Positions 18,206 through 26,586 of a stretch of DNA of 64,000 nucleotides are shown here, piece after piece. The notes beneath the pieces are model-generated. The model made no database searches. It was not told where the DNA came from and saw only the letters and a program-made list of their open reading frames with translations. Numbering within the stretch: the first letter of the stretch is position 1; each line of letters begins with the position of its first letter. Source of the stretch: Actinomadura luteofluorescens (GTDB lineage Bacteria; Actinomycetota; Actinomycetes; Streptosporangiales; Streptosporangiaceae); contig NZ_JACCBA010000001.1 of NCBI RefSeq assembly GCF_013409365.1, positions 4,464,001 to 4,528,000 of the forward strand, read 5' to 3'. The translations under genes were made by a program, and so were the position numbers.

Positions 18206-18802
18206 ATGCCCCGGCCCCGCGAGTTCGACGAAGATCTTGTGCTTCTCGCCATCCGCGACGAGTTCTGGGACAAGGGCTACGCGGCGACGTCGATGGACGA
18301 CCTGCTGCGCGTGAGCAAGCTGGGCAAGGGCAGCCTCTACGGGGCGTTCGGAGACAAGCGAAGCCTGTTCCTGCGGGTGCTGCGCAACTACGACGACGCG
18401 AACCTGCTGATGCTGCGCGAGCGCCTGGCGTCCGCGGCGCGAGGGATCGACCTGGTGCGCGAGTTCCTGCTCGGCCCGACCGGCGACCCGACCGGAGCCG
18501 CTGCGCGCCGGGGTTGCCTGCTGGCCAACAGCAACGCCGAGCTGGCCACCTGCGTTCCGGATGTGGCCGCCGAGGCTCGCCGCAGCTACGACGCGATCGC
18601 CACCATCCTCACCGCGGCACTGGAGCGCGCCCAGCGCGAAGGCGATCTCGCCCCCGACGCCGACCCCGCCGAGACCGCCCGCGCGATCCTCGTCGCCCAA
18701 CTCGGCCTCGTCGCGCTCGGGCGCACCGGCATGGACATCGACACGCTCACCGCGGTGGCCCACTCCACCCTGGCGCGGCTACTGCCCACCCCAGCGCACT
18801 AG
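18206..18802 (+). CDS. TetR family regulator
   Basis: Regulator of 198 residues: MPRPREFDEDLVLLAIRDEF opens a TetR DNA-binding domain with recognition segment LLRVSKLGKGSLYGAFGDKR, followed by a C-terminal domain of the TetR_C_16/YxaF-like type (RRGCLLANSNAEL). The ATG at 18206 has GGTGAAGG upstream. It lies 146 bases before an SDR gene whose promoter carries two matching palindromes, so it most likely represses that gene. Confidence 0.9.
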   Translation: MPRPREFDEDLVLLAIRDEFWDKGYAATSMDDLLRVSKLGKGSLYGAFGDKRSLFLRVLRNYDDANLLMLRERLASAARGIDLVREFLLGPTGDPTGAAARRGCLLANSNAELATCVPDVAAEARRSYDAIATILTAALERAQREGDLAPDADPAETARAILVAQLGLVALGRTGMDIDTLTAVAHSTLARLLPTPAH

Positions 18803-18881
18803 CCAGCAGACCACCGCCCGACCTGTACCGTCGCGGCCCGCAACCGGCCCGCAGCCCTGAAGAGTCGCCGTTCAATGTTTA

Positions 18882-18927
18882 TTGACTGTGCAGTCCATAA
18901 CTGGATAGTTTGCGGACTGAACAGTCC
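18882..18927 (+). promoter_or_regulatory. SDR promoter with twin TetR-type operators
   Basis: A -35-like TTGACT (18882-18887) and a -10-like GATAGT (18904-18909, 16-base spacing) are overlapped by two related palindromes: GACTG-TG-CAGTC (18884-18895) and GGACTG-AA-CAGTCC (18914-18927). The copies are about 30 bases apart, three helical turns, so two repressor dimers would sit on the same DNA face and block the promoter. Confidence 0.6.
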
Positions 18928-18948
18928 ACAACTTGGAGGGAGGGCGGC

Positions 18949-19683
18949 ATGGCCGTCCTGGCAGACAAGGTCGCCGTGGTCACCGGTGGCAGCACGGGCA
19001 TCGGATTCGCGACCGCACGCGCGTTCCTCGAGGAGGGCGCCAGGGTCTTCATCACCGGTCGCCGCAAGGACGCGCTCGACGCCGCGGTCGCCGAGCTCGG
19101 ACCCGCGGTAACGGGCGTGGTCTGTGATGTCTCGGTGCCATCGGAGCTCGACGCGTTCTACGAGACCGTGCGCGACCAGGCCGGCCGCATCGACGTGCTG
19201 GTCGCCAACGCCGGCATCGGCATCGTGGCTCCGCTCGGCGAGGTGACGGAGGATCTGATCGACTCGATCTTCGCCGTCAACGTCAAGGGAACGATCTTCA
19301 CCGTGCAGCAGGCGCTGCCGCTGCTCGGCGCGAACGCGTCGGTGATCCTCACAGGCTCGACCGCCGGGACACGGCCCGACCGGGGACTCGAGGTCTACGG
19401 GGCGTCGAAGGCCGCGATCCGCAACCTCGCCCGCGGTTGGGCCCTCAGCTCGCGCACACGTGGCTTCCGGGTCAACGTCGTGTCCCCGGGCGGCACCCGC
19501 ACCCCCGGTCTCCTCGATCTGGTCACGCCCGAGATGCTCAAGCAGGCCGAAGGCGCCGTCCCCCTCGGCCGGCTCGCCGAACCCGAGGAGATCGCCGCCG
19601 TGACGACGTTCCTCGCCTCGGACGCGTCGAGTTACGTCAACGGTGCCGAGTTCTTCGCCGACGGTGGCTACGCGCAGGTGTGA
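18949..19683 (+). CDS. Short-chain dehydrogenase/reductase
   Basis: Classical SDR of 244 residues: NAD(P) site TGGSTGIG (about 13-20), NAG in LVANAGIGIV, catalytic Ser in ILTGSTAGTR, and Tyr-x3-Lys in YGASKAA. Arg residues after the first strand (GRR) favour NADPH. Substrate unknown. The start has a strong GGAGGGAGG. It is expressed from a promoter with two palindromic operators, so its product may remove a compound sensed by the TetR protein at 18206. Confidence 0.92.
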   Translation: MAVLADKVAVVTGGSTGIGFATARAFLEEGARVFITGRRKDALDAAVAELGPAVTGVVCDVSVPSELDAFYETVRDQAGRIDVLVANAGIGIVAPLGEVTEDLIDSIFAVNVKGTIFTVQQALPLLGANASVILTGSTAGTRPDRGLEVYGASKAAIRNLARGWALSSRTRGFRVNVVSPGGTRTPGLLDLVTPEMLKQAEGAVPLGRLAEPEEIAAVTTFLASDASSYVNGAEFFADGGYAQV

Positions 19684-19722
19684 GTGCTCCCGCCCGGTCC
19701 GCGGCGAGGTCGCGTCGGGCGG

Positions 19723-20631
19723 TCAGGCCGCGGTTGACGCGGCGGTGATCTTGGCGGGGTTCATCATCCACAGCACCTGGCCGATGCCCTGGTCCGTGGC
19801 GTCGACGGTGAGGACGGTGAACGTCCGGCCGTCGCGCTGGAGCAGGGCGGCGTACTGGCCGTTCACGGTGGCCCACTCCACGTCGACCCCGTCCCAGAAG
19901 TGGTTCGCGAACGCCCGGACGTACTTGGCGACACGGACCGCGCCCACCACCGGGAAACGGGACGCGCGGACGGCGCCGCCGCCGTCGGAGTAGCTGACCG
20001 CGTCCGCGGCGAGGATCTCCTCCAGGGCGGCCAGGTCGCCGGCGCGGGCGGCGGCGACGAAGGCGGTCAGCAGCCTGCGCTGCTCGGCGCCGGTCACCGG
20101 CGCCCGCCGCTCGGACCGCAGGTGCTTGCGGGCCCTGCTGACCAGCTGCCGGACCGCCGGCTCCCCCGCCTGGAGGATCTCGGCGATCTGCGGATAGGGG
20201 TAGTCGAACGCCTCGCGCAGCACATAGGCGGCGCGTTCGGTGGGCGACAGCCGTTCCAGGAGCATCAGGACCGCGAGGTTGAGCGCCTCGCCGCGTTCGG
20301 CGCCCAGGTACGGATCGGCGCCGGTGTCGACGGGTTCGGGCAGCCAGGGACCGACGTAGCTCTCCCGGCGGACCCGGGCGGACTGCAGGACGTTGATCGC
20401 CAGCCGCGTGATGGTCGTCGCCAGGAAGGCGGCGGGATCGGCCACGGCGGCGCGGTCGTAGGTCTGCCAGCGCAGCCAGACGTCCTGCACCAGGTCCTCG
20501 GCCTCGGTGGCGCTGCCCAGCATCCGGTAGGCGATCCCGAACAGCCGCGGCCGCACCTCGGCGAAGACCGCGGTGGCGTGGTCGAGTTCGCCCGCCGCCG
20601 GGTCGCCGCCCGGTCCGCCGTCCGCCGCCAT
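19723..20631 (-). CDS. SigJ-like ECF RNA polymerase sigma factor with SnoaL-like C-terminus
   Basis: Sigma factor of 302 residues. Region 2 (RPRLFGIAYRMLGSATEAED) and region 4 (LSPTERAAYVLREAFDYPYP) are followed by a roughly 110-residue SnoaL-like domain ending in IGQVLWMMNPAKI, the architecture of the ECF41/SigJ group in which the C-terminal domain controls activity. No separate anti-sigma gene is adjacent, as expected for this group. It is convergent with the SDR gene. In the ECF41 group the partner is often a carboxymuconolactone decarboxylase or oxidoreductase gene. Confidence 0.9.
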   Translation of the reverse strand: MAADGGPGGDPAAGELDHATAVFAEVRPRLFGIAYRMLGSATEAEDLVQDVWLRWQTYDRAAVADPAAFLATTITRLAINVLQSARVRRESYVGPWLPEPVDTGADPYLGAERGEALNLAVLMLLERLSPTERAAYVLREAFDYPYPQIAEILQAGEPAVRQLVSRARKHLRSERRAPVTGAEQRRLLTAFVAAARAGDLAALEEILAADAVSYSDGGGAVRASRFPVVGAVRVAKYVRAFANHFWDGVDVEWATVNGQYAALLQRDGRTFTVLTVDATDQGIGQVLWMMNPAKITAASTAA

Positions 20632-20741
20632 GATCGCCCCCGTTCGGATCGCCGGCCGGTCCTGTCTCACCTGCCCCCGGACAGCTCAGACAAGACGGGC
20701 CGCTCTCCCGCGAGAGTAACCGCTACCGGTTCACCGTTCGA

Positions 20742-22553
20742 TCAGATGGCCTCACCCTGCGCCGCCGCGGCCCCGCCGGCCGGCCCGGGCGCCTCCTCAC
20801 GGAAGTCGATCTTCCGGTGGGTGCCGTCGCACAGCGGCTTGCCGGCCGACTGCCCGCACCGGCACAGCGTCACCCTGTTGCGGGTCTCCAATGGCCGCCC
20901 GTCCGCGCGGTGCACGGGCACGCCACCGGTCACCCACAGCGCGCTGGCCAGCCCGTCCTCCTCTTCGAGCACGGCGATGGCGGGCGGAAGGCCGGGCTCG
21001 ATGGTCTCCCCGCCGCGCCGCAGTGCGTAGCTGTAGGAGCCGGAGGGGCAGTGCTCGATCCGCCCCATGATGTTGGAGCGCACGTCGCTGTCGCCGGTCT
21101 CGGCGAGCATCTCCGCGATCGGCCGCGTGCGCCCGATGCAGAACGCCGCGTGGATGCACAGCTCGCCGACCCGCTGCGCGGAGATGCCCACCCCGTCGTG
21201 CACGTGCTGCAGTTCCTCGTAGGGCCGGACGTCGGCGCTCTCGGTGCCGTCGAACCCGATCAGTGCGTGCGTCCCGTCGCAGAACGGCTTGGACCGGGAA
21301 TGGCCGCAGCGGCACAGCGCGTAGACGGGCTCGGTCGGCAGGGCGTCGCCGGTCTGCCAGGTGAGCGCGCTGTTCTCGGCGGAGACGATCTTCCGTTTGC
21401 GCCGGAGCGGGATCCCGCCGCGCACGAGGTACGGGCCGTGGGGGAGGACGTCGACGCGCTGCGGCTCGTCGCCTGCGCCCCAGCCGCGCTCCTCCGGCGG
21501 GACGTACTCGAACGTGGGGCCGGCCGTCGCGCCGTCGCCGTCGGGCGTCCGCATCAGCGCCTGGGCCTGCGCCTTGAGCTGGTACATGGAGGCGACGGAG
21601 ACCGCGAGCAGCCGCGGGCTGCCGTTGAACGCCTGCTCCAGCAGGTGAAGGAGAGTGCAGTACGTCCGGTTGAACTCCTCCTGGGCCGCGCGGATCTCGC
21701 TCCCGGGGGCGTGGTCGGCGACCTTGGGGTTGGGCCGCATCGGCAGGACGCCGGCGAAGTCGACGCCGAGCGGCTCGCCGGTGGGGCCGGACGCCGGCGT
21801 GTCGCCGCGGCGGTAGCGGCGGCCGGCCCTGAGCTCCTGGAAGCGGTAGTAGTGGGCGACCTCGTCGCGGTCGGGATGGTGCACGTCGGGGTCGCCGTCC
21901 CAGACCGCGCCGCGGGACGTGCCCTCGCCCTCCTCGACGATCTCCTCCAGCGCCGCCAGCGCCGAGGCGAGACCGGTGACCTCGATCATCCGCCCGGCGG
22001 TGTGCGCGAAGTGCCCGGCGTGGAGCTGGCGTGCCGGGTCGCCGGAGAAGACCTCCGCCTCGCCGAGCCGGTCGCACAGGCCGCGCAGCCCGGCCTCGAT
22101 CGCGTCGTAGAACTGCCCGATCGTCTCGTAGCGGTCGCCTTCGGCGGGGGCGCCGGCCGGTGCCGGCTGCTCCAGGTGCAGGAACATGTCGATCGCCGCG
22201 TCGCCGAACGGGAGCAGCGACAGCTCCAGCGAGGCGTCGCCGTGCGGCAGCCGGCGAGGGTGCGGCGGCAGCAGCTCCGGCGCGTCCAGCCGCGGGCTCC
22301 CGCCTACGGCGTTGAGCAGGTTCGCCGCCAGCACCAGGTGCAGCATCTCCTCGATGAAGACGCCCGCCACCGCCTCGACGGCCTCGGGGTTGCGCTCCGG
22401 GTCGAGCGAGTAGAGCGCGCACAGGTACGGCGGCAGGGTCGCGTGCTCCAGTTCGACCGCCCACTGCAGGTGCTCGCGGAGATCATCGAGCGTGGCGATT
22501 CCGGTCGACGGGACGGGTTCGGGGGCATGCTGCCGCCCAGTTGGTGGGTTCAT
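20742..22553 (-). CDS. Ferritin-like (VioB-type) domain fused to two CDGSH iron-sulfur motifs
   Basis: Multidomain protein of 603 residues. Residues 20-330 form a ferritin-like domain related to the iron-binding part of VioB (WAVELEHATLPPYLCALYSL, FIEEMLHLVLAANLLNAVGG). The C-terminal third carries CRCGHSRSKPFCDGTH (414-429) and CRCGQSAGKPLCDGTH (564-579), both full CDGSH [2Fe-2S] sites, with a Cys-containing DUF1271-like stretch between (CIHAAFC, HCPSGS). It looks like an iron-dependent redox protein with internal electron carriers; its substrate is unknown. A 75-residue acidic protein, a cupin and an NAD-binding protein lie upstream on the same strand and may act with it. Confidence 0.85.
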   Translation of the reverse strand: MNPPTGRQHAPEPVPSTGIATLDDLREHLQWAVELEHATLPPYLCALYSLDPERNPEAVEAVAGVFIEEMLHLVLAANLLNAVGGSPRLDAPELLPPHPRRLPHGDASLELSLLPFGDAAIDMFLHLEQPAPAGAPAEGDRYETIGQFYDAIEAGLRGLCDRLGEAEVFSGDPARQLHAGHFAHTAGRMIEVTGLASALAALEEIVEEGEGTSRGAVWDGDPDVHHPDRDEVAHYYRFQELRAGRRYRRGDTPASGPTGEPLGVDFAGVLPMRPNPKVADHAPGSEIRAAQEEFNRTYCTLLHLLEQAFNGSPRLLAVSVASMYQLKAQAQALMRTPDGDGATAGPTFEYVPPEERGWGAGDEPQRVDVLPHGPYLVRGGIPLRRKRKIVSAENSALTWQTGDALPTEPVYALCRCGHSRSKPFCDGTHALIGFDGTESADVRPYEELQHVHDGVGISAQRVGELCIHAAFCIGRTRPIAEMLAETGDSDVRSNIMGRIEHCPSGSYSYALRRGGETIEPGLPPAIAVLEEEDGLASALWVTGGVPVHRADGRPLETRNRVTLCRCGQSAGKPLCDGTHRKIDFREEAPGPAGGAAAAQGEAI

Positions 22554-22590
22554 GGGTGTCTCGCTTCGGATGTCGTGGGATGGGCAGAGG

Positions 22591-22818
22591 TCAGGCGCCT
22601 TCGCCGGGGCGGTGCCCGCGGGACCGGGGAGCGGCCCTCAGTTCCTCGGCCGCGCCGAGGAGGTTGCGGAGCTCGATCTCCTCGGCCTCTACCTCGGCCG
22701 GGTCGAACAGCCACTCGGAGGCCGGCCGCGCCGCGGCCCGCACCGGGTCGCTCGCCTCGGCCAGCTCCAGTTCGGCCTCGACCTCCGCCTCGAACTCGTC
22801 GCCGATGGGGGTGTTCAT
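22591..22818 (-). CDS. Small acidic protein, unknown function
   Basis: Predicted protein of 75 residues, rich in Glu and Ala (DEFEAEVEAELELAE, AEVEAEEIELRNLLGAAEEL), probably helical, without signal peptide or cysteines. The start ATG at 22818 has an excellent GGAGGA ribosome site and GC3 bias is coding-like, so I think it is real. It sits 37 bases upstream of the ferritin-like/CDGSH gene and could be an accessory factor for it; no family is recognised. Confidence 0.6.
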   Translation of the reverse strand: MNTPIGDEFEAEVEAELELAEASDPVRAAARPASEWLFDPAEVEAEEIELRNLLGAAEELRAAPRSRGHRPGEGA

Positions 22819-22933
22819 CAGTCCTCCACACACGGTTCGTTCGGCCGGCCGCCCGGACGCCTGGTCGCGTGGACCAGCCGCACCGGGCGGCAGCACCCGG
22901 TGGATCTCGCGGAGCATCGCGTCTCGCCGGGGG

Positions 22934-23371
22934 TCAGGAATCCCCGGGGACCCGCAGGTGCGCGCGCTCGGCGAGCTCGGCGTCGTCCACGAGGGTCAGC
23001 ATCGGCTTGCCCGGCTCGCAGAGCATGGTGACGACGAACCGGACCGGCATGTCGTCGCGGTTGTTGCCGTCCTGGTAGTGGATGACGTCGCCGCCGGGCT
23101 CCCAGAACGCCTCGCCCGCCGGGACGGGCCGGGGCGGCTGCCCTTCGAGCTCCATCAGCATCTCGCCCTCCAGCACGTAGCCGAACGCCGGACCGGGGTG
23201 CCGGTGGGGCGGCGCGCCGGGGTCGCCGGGCGGGTACTCGATGACCACCGTCATGGCGTGCGCGCCGGCCGGGATGAACGGCGGCTCCACCTCCTGGACG
23301 GTGGTGAGCGCGGTCTGCCACGCGGTCGACCCGGGCTTCGGCTCGGCGGCGGTGGAGTCAGGGCCGGACAT
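22934..23371 (-). CDS. Cupin domain protein
   Basis: Single-domain cupin of 145 residues. Motif 1 (PHRHPGPAFGYVLEGE) has the His-x-His and Glu metal ligands, and motif 2 includes HYQDGN. Probably a small metal-dependent dioxygenase-like or sensor protein. It lies between the NAD-binding protein gene and the small acidic protein gene on the same strand, with gaps of 36 and 115 bases, so co-transcription is likely but not proven. Confidence 0.82.
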   Translation of the reverse strand: MSGPDSTAAEPKPGSTAWQTALTTVQEVEPPFIPAGAHAMTVVIEYPPGDPGAPPHRHPGPAFGYVLEGEMLMELEGQPPRPVPAGEAFWEPGGDVIHYQDGNNRDDMPVRFVVTMLCEPGKPMLTLVDDAELAERAHLRVPGDS

Positions 23372-23407
23372 GGGGGCGCCTCCTCGGCTCGTCGGTGCGG
23401 GCGCCGG

Positions 23408-24166
23408 TCACTTGACGGGGTTCGCGGCCAGCCAGGCGGCGTAGGTGACCTCGCCGAGCGTCGCGGCGCCCTCGTCCGGGACGAGGTCGCGCTCGTGCAT
23501 CTCGGCGCCGAAGTAGTGCGCGTGCGGGTCGGTGACCACCTCGCGCGGGTCGCCCCAGGCGGCCAGCGCCTTGCGGAAGAACTCGTCCATCCGGGACGCC
23601 TCGGGGCCGGCGATCTGGATCCGGCCGTTCAGCGGCGTTCCCGCCGCGGTCCGCGCGACCGTCCGGGACACCTCCTCGCCCGCGATGGGCTGGAACAGCA
23701 CGGGCGGCATCGGGACCGCGTCGCCGCCGGCGGCGGCCTCGTCGGCGATCCTGCGGCCGAACTCGAAGAACTGCGTCGCGTGGATCAGCGAGAACGGGAT
23801 CGGCGACTCCTCGATCAGCCTCTCCTGCGCGAGCTTCGCCCGGAAGTAGCCGATGTCGGGACGCCGGTCGGTGTTCACGATGGTCAGCGCGACATGGTGG
23901 CCCACACCGGCCTTCTTCTCCGCCTCCAGCAGGTTGCCGGTCGAGGTCGTGAAGAAGTTCAGCACGGCCTCGTCCTCGAAGGACGGCGAGTTGGACACGT
24001 CGACCACCGCGGACGCGCCCTCGAGCACCTCGGCCAGCCCCTCGCCCGTGAGCGCGTTCACGCCCGTGTTCGGCGCGGCCGGCACCGCCTCGTGCCCGTG
24101 CTGCCGGAGCATCTCCACGGCCTTCGAACCGATCAGCCCGGTGCCGCCGATGACCACGATCTTCAT
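23408..24166 (-). CDS. NAD(P)-binding atypical SDR (NmrA/YwnB-like)
   Basis: Protein of 252 residues with an N-terminal Rossmann motif (IVVIGGTGLIGSKAVEML) and later YFRAKLAQERLIEESPIPFS, which holds the usual Tyr-x3-Lys-type region of atypical SDRs. The C-terminal part (DLVPDEGAATLGEVTYAAWL) matches a family often regulated with cupins and sigma factors in actinomycetes. Reaction unknown. It is the first gene of the leftward group that continues with the cupin. Confidence 0.88.
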   Translation of the reverse strand: MKIVVIGGTGLIGSKAVEMLRQHGHEAVPAAPNTGVNALTGEGLAEVLEGASAVVDVSNSPSFEDEAVLNFFTTSTGNLLEAEKKAGVGHHVALTIVNTDRRPDIGYFRAKLAQERLIEESPIPFSLIHATQFFEFGRRIADEAAAGGDAVPMPPVLFQPIAGEEVSRTVARTAAGTPLNGRIQIAGPEASRMDEFFRKALAAWGDPREVVTDPHAHYFGAEMHERDLVPDEGAATLGEVTYAAWLAANPVK

Positions 24167-24358
24167 GAGGAACCCTCCCGTCCGCCGGGCGGTCGGTCAC
24201 CGCCCGGTCGCCAGCTAGGACAGGGCACCCGTCCGGGCTGTGACGGCTCCGGCGAAGATTTCCCGGACGCCGCGCGAATCGGGCCGCGGCCGTCACAACT
24301 CCGGGCCCTCGCCTGTCCTTGCAGTCGGACGAGTTCATGCGACGACGGGAGCGAGACC

Positions 24359-25588
24359 GTGCCACCAGCAGGTGCCGCATGCCGTATCCGGATCCGGATG
24401 ACCGCGCGCGCGGTCGACGAGCCGCACCGCGCCTCGAGTCAGCTCGAACTCCTGTTCGACCTCACCTTCGTGGTGGCGGTCGCGGCCGTCACCGCCCGGT
24501 TCGCGGACCACATCGCCGGCGGGCACGCCCTGTCCGGGCTCGTCCCGTTCCTGCAGGTCTTCTTCGCCGTGTGGTGGGCGTGGATGAACTTCACCTGGTT
24601 CGCGTCCTCGTACGACACCGACGACATCCCCTACCGGCTGCTGACCATGGTGCAGATGGCGGGCGTCCTGGTCCTCGCCGCGGGCGTGCCGGCCGCGGCC
24701 GGCCACGCCGACTACCGCGCCGTCGCGATCGGCTACCTCGTCATGCGGGCCGCCCTCGTCGCGCAGTGGCTGCGGGCCGCGGCCGAAGACCCGGCGGGCC
24801 GCGGCACCGCGCTGCGCTACGCCCTCGGCATCACCGTCGCTCAGGCGGGCTGGATCCTCTGGCTCGTCGCGGCGCAGGCGAACCTTCTGCCGTCGTCCGC
24901 CCAGTTCCCCTGCTTCGCCGCCCTGGCCGTCCTGGAGCTGACCGTGCCGCGGTGGGCGGAACGGACGAGCCCCACCAGCTGGCACCCCCACCACATCGCC
25001 GAACGCTACGGCCTGTTCATGATCATCCTGTTCGGGGAGAGCGTCCTCGCCGCGTCCAACGCGGTCGCCGAAGCGCTCGAAGGGGCCGAGGTCGGCCGGC
25101 GGCTCCTCATCATCGCCGGCTCCGGTCTCGTCCTGCTGTTCGCCCTCTGGTGGCTCTACTTCCTCGTCCCCGCGGGCGAGGGGCTCAACGACCGCCGCCA
25201 CCGCTCCTACCGGTGGGGCTACGGCCACTACGGCATCTTCGCGAGCCTCGCGGCGCTCGGCGCGGGGCTTGAGGTGGCGGTCGCGCAGACCGGACACGAC
25301 CTCGAAGCGTCACCTCTCGCGGTCTGCTACGCCGTGGCGGTCCCGACCGCTCTGTTCGTCATGCTGCTCTGGAAGGTCCACACGCCCATCCTGGCCGCGC
25401 CCGTCCTGCGCCCCGCAGTGGTGGTGCCCGGGGTCGCCGCCGTCCTGCTCATGCCGTCGGCGGCCGCACACGTCGGAGTGGCCACGGTCATCGCAGCGAT
25501 TGCCGCCCTGGCCGTCGTGATGACCGTCCTCACGATCGCGCCCGGCGACAACAGGTCTCCGCGACAGGAAACGCGCGCCGCGACCTAA
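24359..25588 (+). CDS. Low temperature requirement protein A (LtrA) family membrane protein
   Basis: Integral membrane protein of about 409 residues with some ten hydrophobic segments. It opens with the family signature SSQLELLFDLTFVVAVAAVT and has WWAWMNFTWFASSYDTDD and HIAERYGLFMIILFGE. LtrA proteins are common in actinomycetes; the Listeria founder is linked to growth in the cold and transport is suspected. GTG 24359 has GGGAG seven bases upstream; ATG 24398 is an alternative that would remove only 13 residues. The 190-base gap to the divergent SDR gene holds both promoters. Confidence 0.85.
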   Translation: MPPAGAACRIRIRMTARAVDEPHRASSQLELLFDLTFVVAVAAVTARFADHIAGGHALSGLVPFLQVFFAVWWAWMNFTWFASSYDTDDIPYRLLTMVQMAGVLVLAAGVPAAAGHADYRAVAIGYLVMRAALVAQWLRAAAEDPAGRGTALRYALGITVAQAGWILWLVAAQANLLPSSAQFPCFAALAVLELTVPRWAERTSPTSWHPHHIAERYGLFMIILFGESVLAASNAVAEALEGAEVGRRLLIIAGSGLVLLFALWWLYFLVPAGEGLNDRRHRSYRWGYGHYGIFASLAALGAGLEVAVAQTGHDLEASPLAVCYAVAVPTALFVMLLWKVHTPILAAPVLRPAVVVPGVAAVLLMPSAAAHVGVATVIAAIAALAVVMTVLTIAPGDNRSPRQETRAAT

Positions 25589-25595
25589 GCCCACA

Positions 25596-25653
25596 GCGGT
25601 CACAGAAGACTGGCCCCCGCAACGACGAAAACCCCGGGGCTTGCCGCTCCGGG
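25596..25653. repeat. 58-bp direct repeat, copy 1
   Basis: This stretch matches 28668-28725 at 53 of 58 positions in the same orientation (shared core CACAGAAGACTGGCC and AACGACGAA). It follows the LtrA stop codon by 7 bases and adjoins the truncated TetR gene. Its hairpin part is less perfect than in copy 2, which sits downstream of tRNA-Leu. Confidence 0.75.
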
Positions 25654-25715
25654 CAGCGGCACAGGCTCCTCGATGACCCGGTACGGCTCGGTGCCGGTTT
25701 CGGCCCCGCCCATCT

Positions 25716-25856
25716 GTGCTTGTAGAGCGAAGGTGCGCGGATGTCCAGCCGGGCGGCCAGGGCTCGCATCGTGAGGCCATCACAGCCCTCCTCTTCGCGC
25801 AGGCCCATCTGGGCCGCGCGGGAGCTCAGGACGCCGAGTTCAGGCCGGTCGCTCAC
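25716..25856 (-). pseudogene. Truncated TetR-type regulator (DNA-binding helix only)
   Basis: From GTG 25856 about 47 codons read as the N-terminus of a TetR-like protein, including GLTMRALAARLDIRAPSLYK, a clear recognition helix. After LYKH the similarity stops, in every frame, and the sequence runs into the 58-bp repeat at 25596-25653. A 37-codon frame (25600-25713) reads on in another phase, but I recognise nothing in it. The gene starts 14 bases after the SRPBCC stop codon, so it was probably that gene's co-transcribed regulator before losing its ligand-binding domain. Confidence 0.6.
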
Positions 25857-25870
25857 GGTGAGGTCTTCTC

Positions 25871-26395
25871 TCAGTGCGCAGCCTCGACGCGCTTCTTGAG
25901 CGCGTCGTTCATGGCGGCGAACTCGTCCTGGACGTCGATCGCACTCTCGGCGAAGGGCACCAGGAAGCCGGTGAAGTTCTCCCCCTGGGTCAGCTTGACG
26001 CGCCCAGGGCCCATCTCCTGGATGAGGAAGTAGTGCTCGCCGTCGACCACGCCCGGGACACCGAACCGGCCGATCCAGCGCAGTTCGTGCCCGGGGTCGG
26101 CGACCAGGACGGTCGGCTTGAAGGTCATCCCCTTCCCGCCGTCGTCGCCGGCCAGCTTGTTGACCAGCTTCGCGCCCTTCTTCGGCTCGCCGACGGCGCT
26201 GAGGATGAACGGGTTCCACTCGGGATAGGCCTGGAAGTCGGTGAGCACCTGCCAGACCTGGGCGGCGGAGGCGTTGACCTCGATCTCGGCGCGGAGCTTG
26301 TGCGGATGGATCCGGGTCCAGCCGTACAGGCTCCCGATGACGACGACGAGTGCGACGACCACGATCCCCGCGACGCGGACGATGCGGACGGCCAT
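25871..26395 (-). CDS. SRPBCC (START-like) domain protein with N-terminal membrane anchor
   Basis: Protein of 174 residues: one membrane segment (about 7-25), then a polyketide-cyclase/START-like fold beginning AEIEVNASAAQVWQVLTDFQ with YPEWNPFI, the usual opening of SRPBCC domains, and a helical C-terminus. These proteins bind hydrophobic ligands; no ligand is known here. A 44-bp nested palindrome lies immediately upstream and a truncated TetR gene immediately downstream, a layout that suggests past TetR autoregulation of a two-gene operon. Confidence 0.87.
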   Translation of the reverse strand: MAVRIVRVAGIVVVALVVVIGSLYGWTRIHPHKLRAEIEVNASAAQVWQVLTDFQAYPEWNPFILSAVGEPKKGAKLVNKLAGDDGGKGMTFKPTVLVADPGHELRWIGRFGVPGVVDGEHYFLIQEMGPGRVKLTQGENFTGFLVPFAESAIDVQDEFAAMNDALKKRVEAAH

Positions 26396-26412
26396 AACAA
26401 CCCCTCCCTCTC

Positions 26413-26456
26413 AGCTAACCTTATTAGCCATAACCATAAGGCTAATGCAGTTAGCT
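26413..26456. promoter_or_regulatory. Nested palindromic operator upstream of the SRPBCC gene
   Basis: AGCTAAC (26413-26419) pairs with GTTAGCT (26450-26456), and inside it TTAGCC (26424-26429) pairs with GGCTAA (26440-26445); both share the same dyad axis (26434.5). The site is AT-rich against its surroundings and ends 18 bases upstream of the SRPBCC start. It probably binds a TetR-type regulator. Confidence 0.55.
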
Positions 26457-26517
26457 GCACAAGGTCACTCCCCCCATCCCGAAGGCCGTCACCCGTTTCC
26501 ACACATGCGCCGATAGT

Positions 26518-26557
26518 GGAATGAAGCATTCCGTTCTGCTAGAGTGAGAGCAGAACG
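26518..26557. promoter_or_regulatory. Two overlapping inverted repeats upstream of the NmrA-like gene
   Basis: GGAATG-AAG-CATTCC (26518-26532) is a perfect palindrome with 3-base centre. CGTTCTGCT (26532-26540) pairs with AGCAGAACG (26549-26557). Repeated GTTCCGTTCC-like half-sites follow up to the ribosome site. Together they look like the operator of an HxlR- or TetR-type regulator controlling the gene at 26587, encoded outside this stretch. Confidence 0.5.
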
Positions 26558-26586
26558 TTCCGTTCCGCAAAGTTAGGGGTTCGATC

